DNA of 64,000 nt, taken from the NCBI RefSeq assembly GCF_051622035.1, contig NC_135358.1, forward strand, positions 13,640,001 to 13,704,000. Reading direction: 5' to 3'. Shown piece by piece: positions 1-12,294 of this stretch. This DNA comes from Arctopsyche grandis. Lineage: Eukaryota > Arthropoda > Insecta > Trichoptera > Hydropsychidae. Every line of letters starts with the position of its first letter. Within the stretch, counting starts at the first letter, position 1. A program made the position numbers and the translations under genes. Below the pieces are notes generated by a model, which was given only the letters and a program-made list of their open reading frames with translations, made no database searches and was not told the origin of the DNA.

Positions 1-499
1 TTTTATTTTTTTGTGTTTTTTAGACCGTTTAGGTACTTTAATTAAATATTATTTATGGAAGAGCTAATAACGGTGCGAATGCGTCATCGATCGACAACGA
101 ACGACGGCGAACTGATTATACTTGTTGAAATATGCTAAAAACAAAAACGAACATACATTTTTGCTATTAAGTATCGTATACGCCGTGGGAATGTTGCAAA
201 GTTCTATGTACAAGGAAGACATTCATCGCAGACAGGTTGTATTATACATTTTGCAATAACATACTTACGTAGTGGGGATTTTCAATAGAAAACCGTTGGT
301 TATTTTTGTAATATAATTGTTTTAAAAAGAATATATACTAGATCTACGAACGGCATGCATAATATATTTCGAAAACAAGAACAATGACGGTAAAAACAAA
401 TATCTTGCCAACAGAATTGGAATAAAAATTGAAAAAGGAAAGGGGAAAGTAAATAAATGCGTGACTGTAATAATGTAAAGTATATCGTATTAGCCCCGA

Positions 500-745
500 T
501 ATCGTTTATTTTTTATCCAGTATCGATGACAGAGTTGGAGGTGGCTGTATGAGACGAGACTCGATGGAGGCCCGAGACCGGAGTGGAGAGTGGCTATAAT
601 AAATATAACGGGTCAGTTAACAGTGTGCGGCCCAGCGCCGCGGTTGCTGGTCGCTTTGTGCGCCGTTAGGTCCATTTTCAATTTTGACATTTATAAAAAA
701 TACAAATATCAAACTGTCAACGACCGACTGTCAACGGCCAGAGTG
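500..745 (+). promoter_or_regulatory. GC-richer segment, candidate promoter or 5' exon of the MKRN2OS gene
   Basis: This is the only clearly GC-richer block in the first 3.7 kb. It ends near a donor-like GTGAGG (about 742). The MKRN2OS start codon follows an acceptor site and needs an upstream exon, so this block is a candidate. It could equally belong to a gene outside the window. No recognisable protein is encoded. Confidence 0.25.
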
Positions 746-1159
746 AGGTTAGAACCAACGCAGTTGTTGTATGAGATATATTGTCGATGTAAATACGAGG
801 AAAATTATTTGAAAACGCATAAATAAACCGGCAATTGACAGCTACATATACGTGAGACATTTTCCTAGTCACGTGAAGTTTCACCGAGCGTGTGTCAATT
901 TGCACGACTGCGATAATTACCTTAGCTAAATTTTATTGACGTTTCCGTGGTTATATCTCGTTTGAATGTATCACAAATAATTTACAATTTTTTATTTGCA
1001 TTAGAAATTTTTCATTTTTTTTTTACTTATTTATTTATTTATTTATATAGCAAACTGCTAATACATATAACACAAAATAACAACAAAAAAATATAAATCA
1101 TCTTCCACAAAGGTATCCATTAACACCCTTCAAAAAAACTTGTTAAAATTGTTCTTCAA

Positions 1160-1475
1160 ATTCGTACTAATTTTACCAGAACAGTATTGGTTTTTTGGGT
1201 ATCTGTTCTGGTGAGTCGGGAGATAAAACCAGTACACTTTTATATGTGAAAAATTAGTCCTACAAAAATAATCTTATAATCCTACAAAAATATTGACAAA
1301 TTATATATAAATATGTTGTTTACATTTATCAGAAACAAATGCACCAGCCGAACGATTTTTTGAATGATGAACAATGTATAGTCCAGTGATAAAACGAAAT
1401 TGAATGTTGAAACCTTAAAATGTTTGCTTATCACTTTTTTAAGAGCATTCAAGAAAATGAATTAATTATTTCATA
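1160..1475 (+). mobile_element. Relic of a hAT transposon (terminal hairpin plus C-terminal transposase scrap)
   Basis: A short hairpin (ACCAGAACAG pairing with CTGTTCTGGT) near 1178-1215 is followed by a decayed reading frame with TNAPAERFF and, after stops and frameshifts, VETLKCLL. These match the hAT C-terminal dimerisation motif (N-A-x-x-E-R-x-F, then V-E-T-x-K). The same arrangement recurs at 16733-16990, so this is a dispersed family. Confidence 0.55.
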
Positions 1476-3740
1476 AATGTGCGTTTATGATTGTTAATCT
1501 TCGTTTTAAATAATTGAAGTATTTAAGAATATGTTTTGGGAAAAAATGCCCTGGTTTTGAATATGGAAAAAATTGTGACCTCATATTCTATGTACACGTA
1601 TATATGTAGGGTACACGTATGTATGTACATATGTAGGATAACGAGGCTCCAAGTTTTCATCTGGATTCTTAGGGTTTCAATACCGATCTCTTGGTTTTGT
1701 AATGATGTCTAAAATCTTAACCAAAGAACTTGTATGTAACCATAAAAAAATTTTCCCCCCAAAATAAAATCTTAAGTTGGTTATATCAATGGAAAAAAAT
1801 GCTTAAATGTGATTTTTCATATAAAAAAAATCTTTTATAGTACTAACTACCTATAGAATATCTCTTACTATATGTACCCATATACAGATGAATTATGAGA
1901 GTCTCTAGTTTTCAACTTAAAACCATCTAATTTGGTATATTATTTCTTGATACTTTAGCTTAGAAATTTTCGTCTTTTATTATTTTGAGCAACGCCGGAA
2001 AATATATAGTGTATAATAAAATAAACTTATTCTAGTAAATAGAATCATTTTTTTGTAGATTTTTCTAATTATTATGAATGTTAATATTTGGCATATAAAG
2101 TTATCAACATGTATGAATCATTTTGTACAAAGTAAATGGAGGTACATTTCTAAAATACATATACAGTAGGACTTTGAATATCCAAATATAAAACATTTCA
2201 AATTTTATCAAATAAAAATAGCGAACTTTTCGTCTATATTTTGTGTATATTTTCATGTGATTCGTTCAAAAGCGATCCTCGTGATAACTAATATCTATTT
2301 TTTAATAACAATTATTGTGTCAAAAGCGAAATTTTATCTTCTTTTCTTCCACTCTCAGCTATCCAAATCATCTTAATCCCTATTTAGTGTTGATACGTGA
2401 GGTTCTATTGCATTTTTAAAATGCTAATAATAATTTCAGAAGCCACGTATGTTTAAATTGTGTTTACATTTTACAAAACCGGCTCTCTGATTCGTTTGAC
2501 GATTCTGTAAATTATAGATAGCCATCTCGTGATATATTTTATCTCAGATGTATTTTTACTAACATTAAATGGAGATATCATATTAGAAAAATATTGGTCT
2601 TCATATTAAATTTTTAAATCATTTTGTTCCTCCTTTGAACACTTTCATTCATATAAAGCAAATTTTCTTACATCAACGACAATACATAGAAAATCTGTCA
2701 ATATATTTATCCATATGTATTATATGTACATACATATGTATATACTTACTGCTTATAATATAAACATTTATGAAAAGATTCAGTTTATTTAAGTCATACT
2801 TTTCTGATGTAACAAAAAAAAACAATTATATATGAAGAATGTTGACTTGTGTTGCCCGGTATCTTATTGTTTAGCTGCTAAGCTAGTAATAAATAAGTAT
2901 GCATATACATATAAACATACACTCCATTAACGAATAGTTAAGATACATATGATTACAACTTATATACATAATTAGCTCAATTTTTTGTGAAAGAAAGCTA
3001 ATAAGTTCCAGCATATACATACATACGATTTATATCTTACAAGACTAATTCACAGATATTTGCAACTTTTAAATAATTAATGATGGATCTTATCTTGGAC
3101 AAACATATTTTAAATTTTGTATCCATACATATATGCATATGTAGTTTTATTATGTCGATTTTCAGGTGTAAACAAATTATGCATAACAAATTCTATTCAT
3201 TTTATTTATTTCGTCATGGTTAAAAATTGGTATTAAAATTTAGTTTCGAGTGTTTCAACTCAAATTATTGAGTTCCTAGTTTGTAGATGATTAATAAAAT
3301 GTGTACTTATATGGAGTCTAATTTGCATATTGGGTTCAGTGTATACAGAATTACTTTCTACGTTACCTTGGGTACATGGGGCTTTAGCCTTTGATTGAAT
3401 TTGTAAACAATGGAAACAGTGTGTTCCACTTAAATATAACAATGCTTCGTGCTAAATCTAGGCTATGAAATGCAACCTGCAAGAATATTTCGTATGGGCC
3501 TACTGTAATTGCGTTTAAAACGTGTCAACTTTATTGTTTAGTAAATCAAGCACGTCACTTCTGTAATACAATGTTTGTATGCGTTACATATTTAGAAAAT
3601 TTGTATTTCACTTCCGTTCCACCTAAAAGAGAGATGGTTTTTGAATTACTAATGACTTCATTACCGATTGAATTATGTTTGAAGTATTTTTTGATTATAA
3701 AACTTTTTGGTTATATCTACTTGGTTTTCTTTTTCAGGCG

Positions 3741-4632
3741 ATGGAACCAGGAATAATTTGCTTTCAACATTGTGGTCCAAAAATATTCTGCAAAGCGTTA
3801 CCTGAAAAGTGTCCAATATGTTGCGATGACTTATCCATTGCAAATTTTGGCCTATTACCATTTAGGTTACATTTGATATTTTAATATTATACTTTTTCAT
3901 TCCATAAATGTATTTTAAAATAAATGTTATAATTTTATTACAGAGTTCCATATCCATTTGTTAAGGCTTCACAATATTCATGTGCCGTATTAATTAAACC
4001 AACCAATGGCGATTTTTTAAAGTAAACCTCGTTTATATCATACTATATTGTACCTACACTTTTTAGCAATTGTTATTTCACAATTACTTTTGTATTTTCA
4101 GTGAGTATTTCAATTCCAAAGATCTACACATAGGAATAACTACATCAACGGGTATAATAATTGAATTTGATAGAAAAGGCTTACAAAAAAGAGGATTGTA
4201 TTGGGACCAGTGTCTATTAATTGGGCAGTTACCATCTTCTTGGTCTGATCATTGGGATGATGTCTTAGTGAAGGTATTCATTGATTAATTCGATGCACGT
4301 ATGTATGTGTATGTGGTGTTAATATTGATTCATTCAAATTTAAACGACATTTGTTGTATTTTAAGATTTGTAAGCAACCGTGTTGGACTTCAGACAGCTA
4401 TAAAGAAGAATCTTTCAACTGTTACACATTTGTGTTAGCGTTTTTGAGAGAGTTAAACTGTGGAGCTATGTCGGAAGCTGCAACAAGTCGTACAACATTT
4501 TGTGAAAAATTCATCGTGCCACGTACTACGGCCGCTGGAAAATACATATCCTTGTATAGAAGGTTGAGAGACAATGGACATTTTGTCCATTGGCAAGAAA
4601 ATAAAAAGAAACAAGAAAAACTTAGAAATTAA
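3741..4632 (+). CDS. MKRN2 opposite-strand protein (MKRN2OS) homologue, 4 coding exons
   Basis: Coding exons are 3741-3865, 3944-4021, 4102-4273 and 4366-4632, with GT-AG introns of 78, 80 and 92 bases. They join in frame into 213 aa; the human protein is about 220 aa. Family-like stretches, as I recall the human protein, are CPICCDDL near residue 25, SCAVLIKPTNGDFLNEY, DLHIGITTSTG, SFNCYTFVLAFL and the C-terminal FIVPRTTAAGKYISLYRRLR. An acceptor-like pyrimidine tract plus AG ends three bases before the chosen ATG, so a non-coding 5' exon probably lies upstream. The frame stays open upstream of that AG, so a longer unspliced N-terminus is not excluded. No signal peptide or membrane segment is evident. 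The family's molecular function is unknown to me. The vertebrate name reflects a position opposite MKRN2; no makorin gene is visible here. The gene converges on the defence-protein gene about 830 bases downstream. Confidence 0.9.
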
Positions 4633-5462
4633 CTTAACATATTATATGTATACCAAATTTAAAAATTAATATATCACAAAAATACATGATAGTAAACGAA
4701 AAATACAAATCCTAATATTAATTTTGTATTCGTTTTATATAATAATTAGTAGTACATAGTTTTGCAATGAATTTAACTTTTAATTTATTTGTATACTATT
4801 TTATGAATGACGAGCGCTAATTTTATTATTTATATGGAATTTCCAATCAGTGCAGTTATTTTAATTTCGTAATATAACGAATTAAATTTTGACTATGGAC
4901 AGTATTAATTAAATTTATAATAATATAATAGTAATATTCATAGCTAGTTCGTTTTTTTTTTTTTGATTACTACCTGGTAGTACATGAAGTCATACATCAT
5001 TTTAAAACTTGTGCATTTTTGTAATAGTACATACAATACTGTGTAATTTCATATCGATTTACAAAAATGTCGAAATCTTAAAAAATGGTTCCTTATAAAT
5101 AATTATGATGTCTTATCTACTTAGCTATTTTTATTCAGATGTATTACAAATATTTCAATTTATAGTACAAAACTTAGTTGTGTCATTCAATTATTGAAAT
5201 ATTTTATTTTTATACACATTAAATGACAAAGAAATTACTATATTTTTATTTTTAACTCATCCTTGTCCTCTTTCGCTAATATATTTTAGGAATTAAAAAC
5301 TAAATACTGATTTGTCAAAGATATTTAATTTATTAATTAAAATCAGTAATTATTTTAAATATACACAGATATAAAGCAATTTTATAATATTTGAACATTG
5401 ACCATACATATATAATATTAATTTAAATAGGTACTGTATTTGAAAATGGTAATGAAAGCTGT
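4633..5462. other. Convergent 3' intergenic spacer
   Basis: This is AT-rich sequence between the stop codons of the MKRN2OS gene (+) and the defence-protein gene (-). It should contain both 3' UTRs. A minus-strand AATAAA is at 5334-5329. No open frame or repeat of note is present. Confidence 0.6.
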
Positions 5463-7383
5463 TTAATGTACTTTCACCTTTTCAGATGTTACTCCAACCC
5501 AGAAGACACCTCCGTTAAGTGCAATGGTTGCGCTGTAATAAAATTTAGATTATATTTAATCTGCATTAGTACATATTTAAAATGATCGGAAGAAAACAAA
5601 ATATGAATCACTTTATTTTGCATGTAAATGTGAGTCCTTTCTTTCTAAAATAAGCGTACATTAAAACTAATGTAATTAAAGCACTCACCGGAAGTTGATT
5701 TCATCTTTGAAGTCTTTTGGTGCAACCCAAGTGACAGTGAAACTCCTCTTATCTTCCTTCTCATCGTGTTGCTTGTGGGTTACTGCACTCTGAATTATTA
5801 AATCAAAAATATTATAATTTAACCATTTATTTAAAACTTGCTGTCTATTTTTTATTTATTATATCTACGCCAAAAAAAGATTGCTAATTTATACAATTTT
5901 TTTTAAGGAAAACAACCCACACATGTATAGGTGTTCATTCACATTTTGAATGATTGTATCAATTATACTATAGGTATGGGTAAAAATGAATAATATGAAC
6001 GCAATGATAATAAACGTATTATGCGTTTTACTATCGTCCCTAAATGAAATATTATACATATGTTAATTGTTAAATTGCTATAATTTTTGATTGAGCAAGT
6101 ATTGCTTATGTATATTCCAATATTACTAAACAATTAATTGTAAAATGATTACTCAATGGCAATCAAAGACACGGGATCATTAACATAATGAATGTTTGAA
6201 GTATTACATGCATACAATTTGCATTATGCAGTATGAGGTAACTACAGTTCATGATTGTGTAGAGTAGACAGCAAACGAGATGGCATCAGCACATAAATCA
6301 ATAGCTAACTTTTACCGTATACCATTCACATCTTCCCTTGGAGTTTAATAAAAGTCACAGCTATACAGGTTTTTTTACAAGATACGGTTGTTCATTCGAT
6401 TCGTAGATTTTGGATGAACGACCTCCATTACTTACGCAATACATTTACAAATGTTGAAGTTGAAGCACTTACAAAGACGTACCAGAAGACCTTCGATTAG
6501 AAGTTTCGCGTGACTAACTTGCTAGCATCAGTTCAAATCCAGCAACAATAAATACTGTGATCTCGTAATATTGTAATCGATGCCGTATTTTCAAAGATTT
6601 TCCACCACCACGGCCTTGATCTATGAACCATCCCGTCGAGCTATAGGCGAATTATGCAAATGTATCGACTCACGTGTACAATTTTGCACGCGGATTCAAG
6701 TGAAAGGAAGTTTTTAGACGATCAAATTGATTTTTAATTCATTACATCTTAAATACACTACTATTATACCAATTCCTCAAGCCGGTGACGTCGACCAGTA
6801 TTTATTATTAGACATTGTATGTAATGTAATTTGATTTAATCTGTGAAAATTCAGTGTAATTATAACAGCATTAACGATAATTGCAAATATTGACTAAAAA
6901 TATATCGTTAAAACTGGTTTATATGAAATACGACGTAACGTATCGAAAGGAGGACAAGTAGAATTCCAACAATTTGAGATGAACGTTTAAGGCAGATTGC
7001 GCTATGCTGCAATTCAAATTTAAATGTCACCACATGGTTTCACTCACCGCTGGTTCTTTGCCGCAATCCAGAGTCTGCACAAAGGGGTCTTTGGCATCTA
7101 CTTTGAATTGGCCGACGCGTTTGGATCCTTGACGTGCTTGGATCATAAAGCCTCTGATTTTATCAGCGGAGGTCTTTCCTGAAATGGTGAGTTGGACCTC
7201 GTCTCCGGATCTGATGGCTTTGCGACTCAGTTGCAAATTGTAAGGAGCATCAGATGTTTGAGGATCTGTATGATGCTGAGGAGTCATATCCTCGCAAGCA
7301 TCTGCGGGAGCTCCGCTGGAATAAGCCAAAGCATGGCCGACCAAAGCAACGGCGAAGAAGACGAACACGAACTTGAAAGCCAT
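5463..7383 (-). CDS. Secreted Reeler-domain defence protein (l(2)34Fc / Hdd11-like), 3 coding exons
   Basis: On the minus strand the coding exons are 7383-7048, 5789-5689 and 5532-5463, joining in frame into 168 aa. Residues 1-20 (MAFKFVFVFFAVALVGHALA) form a typical signal peptide. The mature protein opens with YSSGAPADACEDMTPQH, the hallmark start of insect Reeler-domain (Reelin_N) defence proteins such as Drosophila l(2)34Fc and lepidopteran Hdd11/noduler. The domain fills the rest of the protein and ends with ATIALNGGVFWVGVTSEKVKV. Cysteines at the start of the mature chain and in LDCGKEP probably pair. An upstream in-frame ATG (7404) was not chosen because an acceptor AG lies one base before the 7383 ATG and the signal peptide starts there. 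Relatives are haemolymph proteins induced by bacteria; that role is transferred from the family. A minus-strand AATAAA at 5334-5329 could be the poly(A) signal. Confidence 0.92.
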
Positions 7384-7586
7384 CCTGAATAATAATTGAA
7401 ACAAATCATTTTTAATACAAAAACCAAAGGAGAATTAATCTGAAACTTACATAAATATCGGTAGTAAATTAACTTTTGATGTAATCAAATTTATGTTTCT
7501 TTCAACTACATAAAAATCAATTCAAAAGCAAATGAATAATTTTATTTTAAATGTAATATAAAAATATTTGAAAGTATAATTTGTAC

Positions 7587-8133
7587 TTAAGAGGGCTGAA
7601 CACCAGCGCCTTGTCCATACAAACGTATTAGACTTCTCCCTTCCTTAATTATGGCACTAGAGAAATTATTTTTTTAAATGCCATGGATATCCACCATTGG
7701 GTTGCATCTATCGTTTTATTTTTTTGATTAGTTATTTTTTATAGGAGCTAGAAGCCGCCAAACATCAATAAAATCGCCTCTTTTTTACACCCACGAAAAG
7801 AGTCCAGCGTGCTTATTTAACGGTCGATTTTAAAAAAGATACGCATGTAGTTGCACAGAAAATATCTTTCTCGTACCGATGATGAAATTTTTTTAAAAAT
7901 TGATCGAGTTTCGGAGGAGAAAATAGGAGAATACGAAACCTCGATTTTGTCAATTTAAAATACGTTTTATCTGGTCGAAGCGCAACTGACGCATTCACTC
8001 AATATATATATTGTTATGTATTGTCGCATTCACTCAATATATATATTGATATGTGTTGTCGCATTCACTCAATATATATATCGAAGAAAGGAACGGCAAC
8101 AAAATTAAGGTTTCGGATGTAAAGCCCTCTTAA
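7587..8133. mobile_element. MITE with TTAA ends and an internal 35-bp minisatellite, copy 1
   Basis: The ends are TTAA-GAGGGCTGAACACC on the left and, read inward from the right, TTAA-GAGGGCTTTACATCC. The element is therefore bounded by TTAA, as expected for piggyBac-type target sites. Near the right end, three units of 35 bases (starting 7991, 8026 and 8061) each contain GCATTCACTCAATATATATA. A 500-bp relative lies inverted at 55238-55737. Apparent open frames inside are shared by both copies but decayed. It sits about 200 bases upstream of the defence-protein start codon, probably in its 5' UTR intron. Confidence 0.75.
7991..8095. repeat. 35-bp tandem repeat, three units
   Basis: Units begin at 7991, 8026 and 8061. 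Each has the core GCATTCACTCAATATATATA followed by a variable ATATGTRTTGTC-like part. The array belongs to the MITE around it. Confidence 0.85.
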
Positions 8134-8663
8134 TTACAATATACATACATATTTAAGAATTACAAAAAATATTAAAATGTAAATTTTTTTTCATGTAAGC
8201 AAGTAGGTATGTAGATGGTTAAAAAATGGTTTACCTTGTTCTCTTAACTACTCAGCGATCAGAAAAAAATTCAATAATTTTTTTAAATGAATTTTCACAG
8301 TAAAAAACTCGTCGTACTTGATCTGTTCAATGATTCGAGTCTGTTTCAATGATCGGAAAATATATGAAACGATGGTTGAAATTTTAACTATAGTGAATTA
8401 ACCGGTTCGGTCCGTTGGTTTAATTAAAATTGAAGAGCATTGTGTAACTGTTGCACTTTTGATTGCAACACGTCAAAATTGAAATATTACATACACTTTC
8501 ACAATCGTTGGCCAATTTTTGCGTTAACAGAACGTTAGATTTATAGCCATTATATAATAATAATCAAAATATGGAAAAAGTAAAAATATGAAAATATTTT
8601 ATATTATTAAATACATATTATTCAGTGAGCATTAGCAATGATAAAATATATACAAATAATTAC

Positions 8664-8800
8664 CTGATTTGATTGATCCGTTTCGATCGAAGTCAAAACA
8701 AGGAGTGCGACGAGAAGTGTTGTCGTCGTGCCTTTTTACATTTCTCCCACTATCAGGGGATACTGTGTAATAGAGCTTTAACACCTTCAACACCGCGACG
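8664..8800 (-). promoter_or_regulatory. Candidate non-coding first exon and promoter of the defence-protein gene
   Basis: The defence-protein ATG sits one base after an acceptor AG, so a 5' untranslated exon is expected upstream. On the minus strand a good donor (CAG, then GTAATT) occurs at 8664/8663, after a less AT-rich stretch. An AT-rich TATA-like run lies near 8830. The upstream limit is a guess. A SINE begins at 8867, just beyond it. Confidence 0.3.
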
Positions 8801-8866
8801 TTATGTATGATTACCACGTATAATATATGATAAATAATCTGATTTAACCGACTTTTAATTTAATTT

Positions 8867-9320
8867 AGCCAGCAATATGTCTCAGTGGTTGCGTTTATGT
8901 TTAGCACCGAGAGGTTAGTGGGTTCGATCTCATGCTAATCTTTAGTACTGCTGGTCAGACTTGGATATTTGTGACTCCAAGTCGACCGTTTCTTATCAGA
9001 GTTTGCAAATTCATCTGATTCCATTGTTGAAACGGTCCCTCTATCAAATTGGCAAACATCATCCTACCCACTGTCACACATATCTGAATTTGATTTATGT
9101 ACGATATGTAAAAATGTATGTACAAGTCTAAATCCATAGATATCTCTATGGATTAATTAATTGTTAATTTCGTGTTCTTCAGCCTTTCGAAATACAACGA
9201 TTTATGTAATAAAAATGCTGCAATGTTTGTAATTAATTGTGAAGGAAGGCTCATTGGGGTCTACCTGTTAGATCTTTCTGGTGTATATCTATGTATGTAA
9301 AATAAAATAAAATAAAAATA
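8867..9320 (+). mobile_element. tRNA-derived SINE, about 450 bp, family A
   Basis: It opens with a tRNA-like head (A-box-like CTCAGTGGTTG, B box GGTTCGATCTC). A shared body follows, with TGACTCCAAGTCGACCG, CAGAGTTTGC and CATTGTTGAAACGGT blocks. It ends in a (AAATA)n tail near 9300-9320. Closely similar elements lie at 21690 and 32787, with a partial one at 61075-61535. Confidence 0.8.
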
Positions 9321-9427
9321 TGTGTGTACGAACAAAATATAGGCAGAAAACCATAAAATTAAATTAACCAAACGAACATTCCAATATTTTGACTGCTTTA
9401 AGGTTCGCTCGTTTTTTTACGTCTCAA

Positions 9428-9457
9428 TAACCTAACCTAACCTAACCTAACCTAACC
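9428..9457 (+). repeat. Short interstitial telomere-like (CCTAA)n tract
   Basis: About five consecutive CCTAA units, the complement of the widespread insect telomere motif TTAGG. A shorter and less regular run is at 17200-17225. Both are internal and tiny, so they are not chromosome ends. Confidence 0.8.
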
Positions 9458-10108
9458 CCCTGGAGTGTATTCGGTGATATTCTATCCTTGTATTGGCATA
9501 AGTTTGACAGTGATCGTTAACGGTGACCCATATTTGAAAAAAATAAGAGAAACTCGTATAAATAATAAGATCGAACGAATTAATAATGATATGAAGATAC
9601 GTCTCTTACCGCTAGAGTAAACTAACGCGCCTCGTGCCGCACTTTTGAGTGTGTTCTTATCATTAGTTAGATATTATTATTAACAATATGTACAAATCCT
9701 TTGTACATATTGTTTGTTTTTTAAGAATTGAATTTAAATGAAATGAAATAAAATTTAATGGAAATATATATAAAATATGAAATATAAATTAAGATCTGTG
9801 ATTAAAATATGAAATATATTTAAAATTATATCACAGGTACTGAACGTGTTAAATAATAATTGGTAATCACTGTTTGAATACCGCGAATCTATTGGGTGTT
9901 TTTGTTACGATCACATGGGTACTACATATTTACAAGGACAGGAATTGTATTCAAATAATAATTTTACAAATTTTATATTTCTTGCATGTGTTTTAATAAT
10001 CATGTTTATAGCAATTGCATGAATTTTATAATTAATATTTTTACTTGTCTTTTCTTCTCATAATACAACTGATGATATATTGTATTATATTATATATGTA
10101 CATACATA

Positions 10109-11309
10109 TAGGGATTGCAATACCGAAAGTACCGAAACCAGTAGTACCGGTATTTGACCGAAAACAACCCTATGGTAATACCGGTATTTAAAAAAGAAAT
10201 ACCGATAATATCGATTTTTTTCAAATTTGTACATTTTATTTGTCGAAAATGGGTATAAACCACAAAACTCCATGGCTAAAAACTACAAAAACGACATTAT
10301 ATCTTTGTCTTTAAAATTGTTTTAATTTTTACTGTTTTCCGATACATATCGTTAAATACAATATTCGGCAACATTTTCGGTCTCAAGTTCGCAAACCTAT
10401 TCAATTTTAATTGAAATAAGAAAATGTTTTAAATCATGACAAGACTAGGCCTAATTTTCTAATAAGTGTATGGAAAAAAATATATAATTTGTCTTTCAAC
10501 AACAACTAATTCCCCAGCTGATGGTTGATTGTTCGTTTGCATTTCCAGTGAGCGATGATAGGGTATCTGATAAACTTAAGTCGGAATTACAAAAAAAAAA
10601 CAAATATTAAAAATCGCACAAAAAAAAACACTAGTTTCTGCGAAACATTATAATCCTATATATCTGGGACGTACCTACTTTACAATATTGTACTCGAATA
10701 TTCTGTATTTGAATGTTTGGGCTTCGCGTATATTTTTTCAATAAACATATTGAAAAATGGAAGCGGTACTCGGCATATTGAAAGCAATGTTATTTTTTAT
10801 TAAAAACTAGCTGAACCCGGCATGCGCTGCAATGCCAGAATAAGGCATGCAATTCCCGTTCCCGTTGCGTTCCCGTTTCAAGTGATGATTGGAGCTAACT
10901 AACTCAACTAACGTCTCTTCGATGTCGTGTCGTCTTAAACCAACTGGTAACGTGGTTACCAGCAAACACATTTCCTTTGCTACACAATGGCGCTTCATAC
11001 TTTCGCGTCGGTAATATCGTAATTACGAATATTATTTTTAGAGGTTTCTTTTCGTTTTTTTTCACAGTAAGCTTCCCGGACATGCATACAACAAATCCTG
11101 AAAGTTCCATCGTAATCGGTAGAGTGGTTTAGGAGCCTATACGAGACAGACAGACAGACAGACAAACAGACATTCAATTTTATATATATACATATATATA
11201 CATTAATTAACTTAAAAATAATACTGAAAGTGCCGGTAATACCGGTATCGTTTTTTTTATTATTTCGATGATACCGGTATCCGAAATTACGGTGTTTTTG
11301 CAATCCCTA
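10109..11309. mobile_element. TIR element (hAT-like), about 1.2 kb, with a nested repeat
   Basis: The termini are inverted copies of TAGGGATTGCAA. Sub-terminal regions on both sides are rich in the palindromic ACCGGTAT motif. No coding capacity remains. A clear 8-base target duplication could not be seen, so the superfamily is tentative. It contains the Helitron-like repeat at 10808-11200. Confidence 0.6.
10808..11200 (-). mobile_element. Helitron-like non-autonomous repeat, copy 1
   Basis: It reads AGCTGAACCCGGCATGCG, then a CCCGTT-rich part, then TCATCGTAATCGG, a (CAGA)n run and a TATATA tail. Read on the minus strand it ends with a small GGCAT/ATGCC hairpin a few bases before CTAG, a Helitron-type 3' end. 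Related copies are at 16990, 20262 (opposite strand) and 61615. The class is inferred from the end structure only. Confidence 0.5.
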
Positions 11310-12294
11310 CATTGTACTTAGTATGGATTTAATAAATATTTTAACTGTTGGAGGAATTACTTCTATATATAAAATTTCACCAATGAATATAAATAATTAT
11401 TTATTTTGGCATTCGAATGACAATTTTAAATAGAGGAACATATGCTTTTTAATTGTAAGTAATTATTTTTCAATTTCCTCTTGTTAAGCAATATACTTTT
11501 TATTGGATAATTGAAAGCGGAAAGAAGACGTCTTTGACCTGTTTTTGATGGACATCAACTTATTGCTAATTTGAAATTTAAATTTGCTTTTAATCTATGA
11601 TAGAAAAAAATAATGAATAATATTTAATATGTATCTAAAACGTTTTTCCTATCATTGTTTGAACCAGATTCCATTTATAAATGCGAATATAACTCACATT
11701 TTCCTGCATTTACTGCATGTAAGTACATACTCGTAATCATAATACGTAGATTAATATATAATAATAATAATTTTATATACGCAATAGGGAAATTTTAAAT
11801 AAAAAGTATCCAGCCACTGTATTATATATAATTTCGTAACGAATATCTACATATGTATGTACATATAATGGGTACATATGTTGTATTGAGAATCCGGAAT
11901 GTGTGTAAATAGGCAATTCCAAATTAATTTACGTGTTATACATTTAATTTAATATAATGTACAAATATTTTGAATTTTAGCTGAATCAAAAGTTTTCTAT
12001 TTTTATATGACTTAATAAGTGTTGTTTTGTGAAATTCACACATTCAATGCTAAACAGTTGCGTAAATTGAAAATCAAAGTCGAAAACATGTCTTCGAAAT
12101 TTTGAGATCATTGCCATATAGTTCATAATCCACGTAATATTGACAGCATATAAAAATGTCATTGTATCAAATATACGTGACCAAAGAATGTCATTGAATA
12201 CAGGTGTTTAAATGATATGATATTTTATTAGGCACGTACAAAAATATTCAAACATTCTAAATCCTCACTAAATGAATTTTACTGCGATATGTAC

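Larger units (their letters stand above)
1..3740. other. AT-rich 5' flank of the MKRN2OS gene, no recognised gene
   Basis: Apart from the candidate 5' exon (500-745) and a hAT relic (1160-1475), I see only AT-rich DNA with scattered TACATATG-like repeats. The short open frames at 590, 3260 and 3571 have no recognisable domain. Confidence 0.6.

Noticed and set aside
7813-7998. Small gene shared with 55338-55523 (similar 61-residue peptides)
   Set aside because: Both frames are the same stretch of the TTAA MITE. The similarity comes from element copying, and the peptides have no recognisable domain.
8867-8960. Possible tRNA genes at the heads of the SINEs (also 21690, 24160 and 32787)
   Set aside because: A and B box motifs are present, but the sequences do not fold into a full cloverleaf by eye, and each continues into the same SINE body.
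9428-9457. Telomere
   Set aside because: Only about five CCTAA units, flanked by ordinary sequence on both sides; a short interstitial tract.
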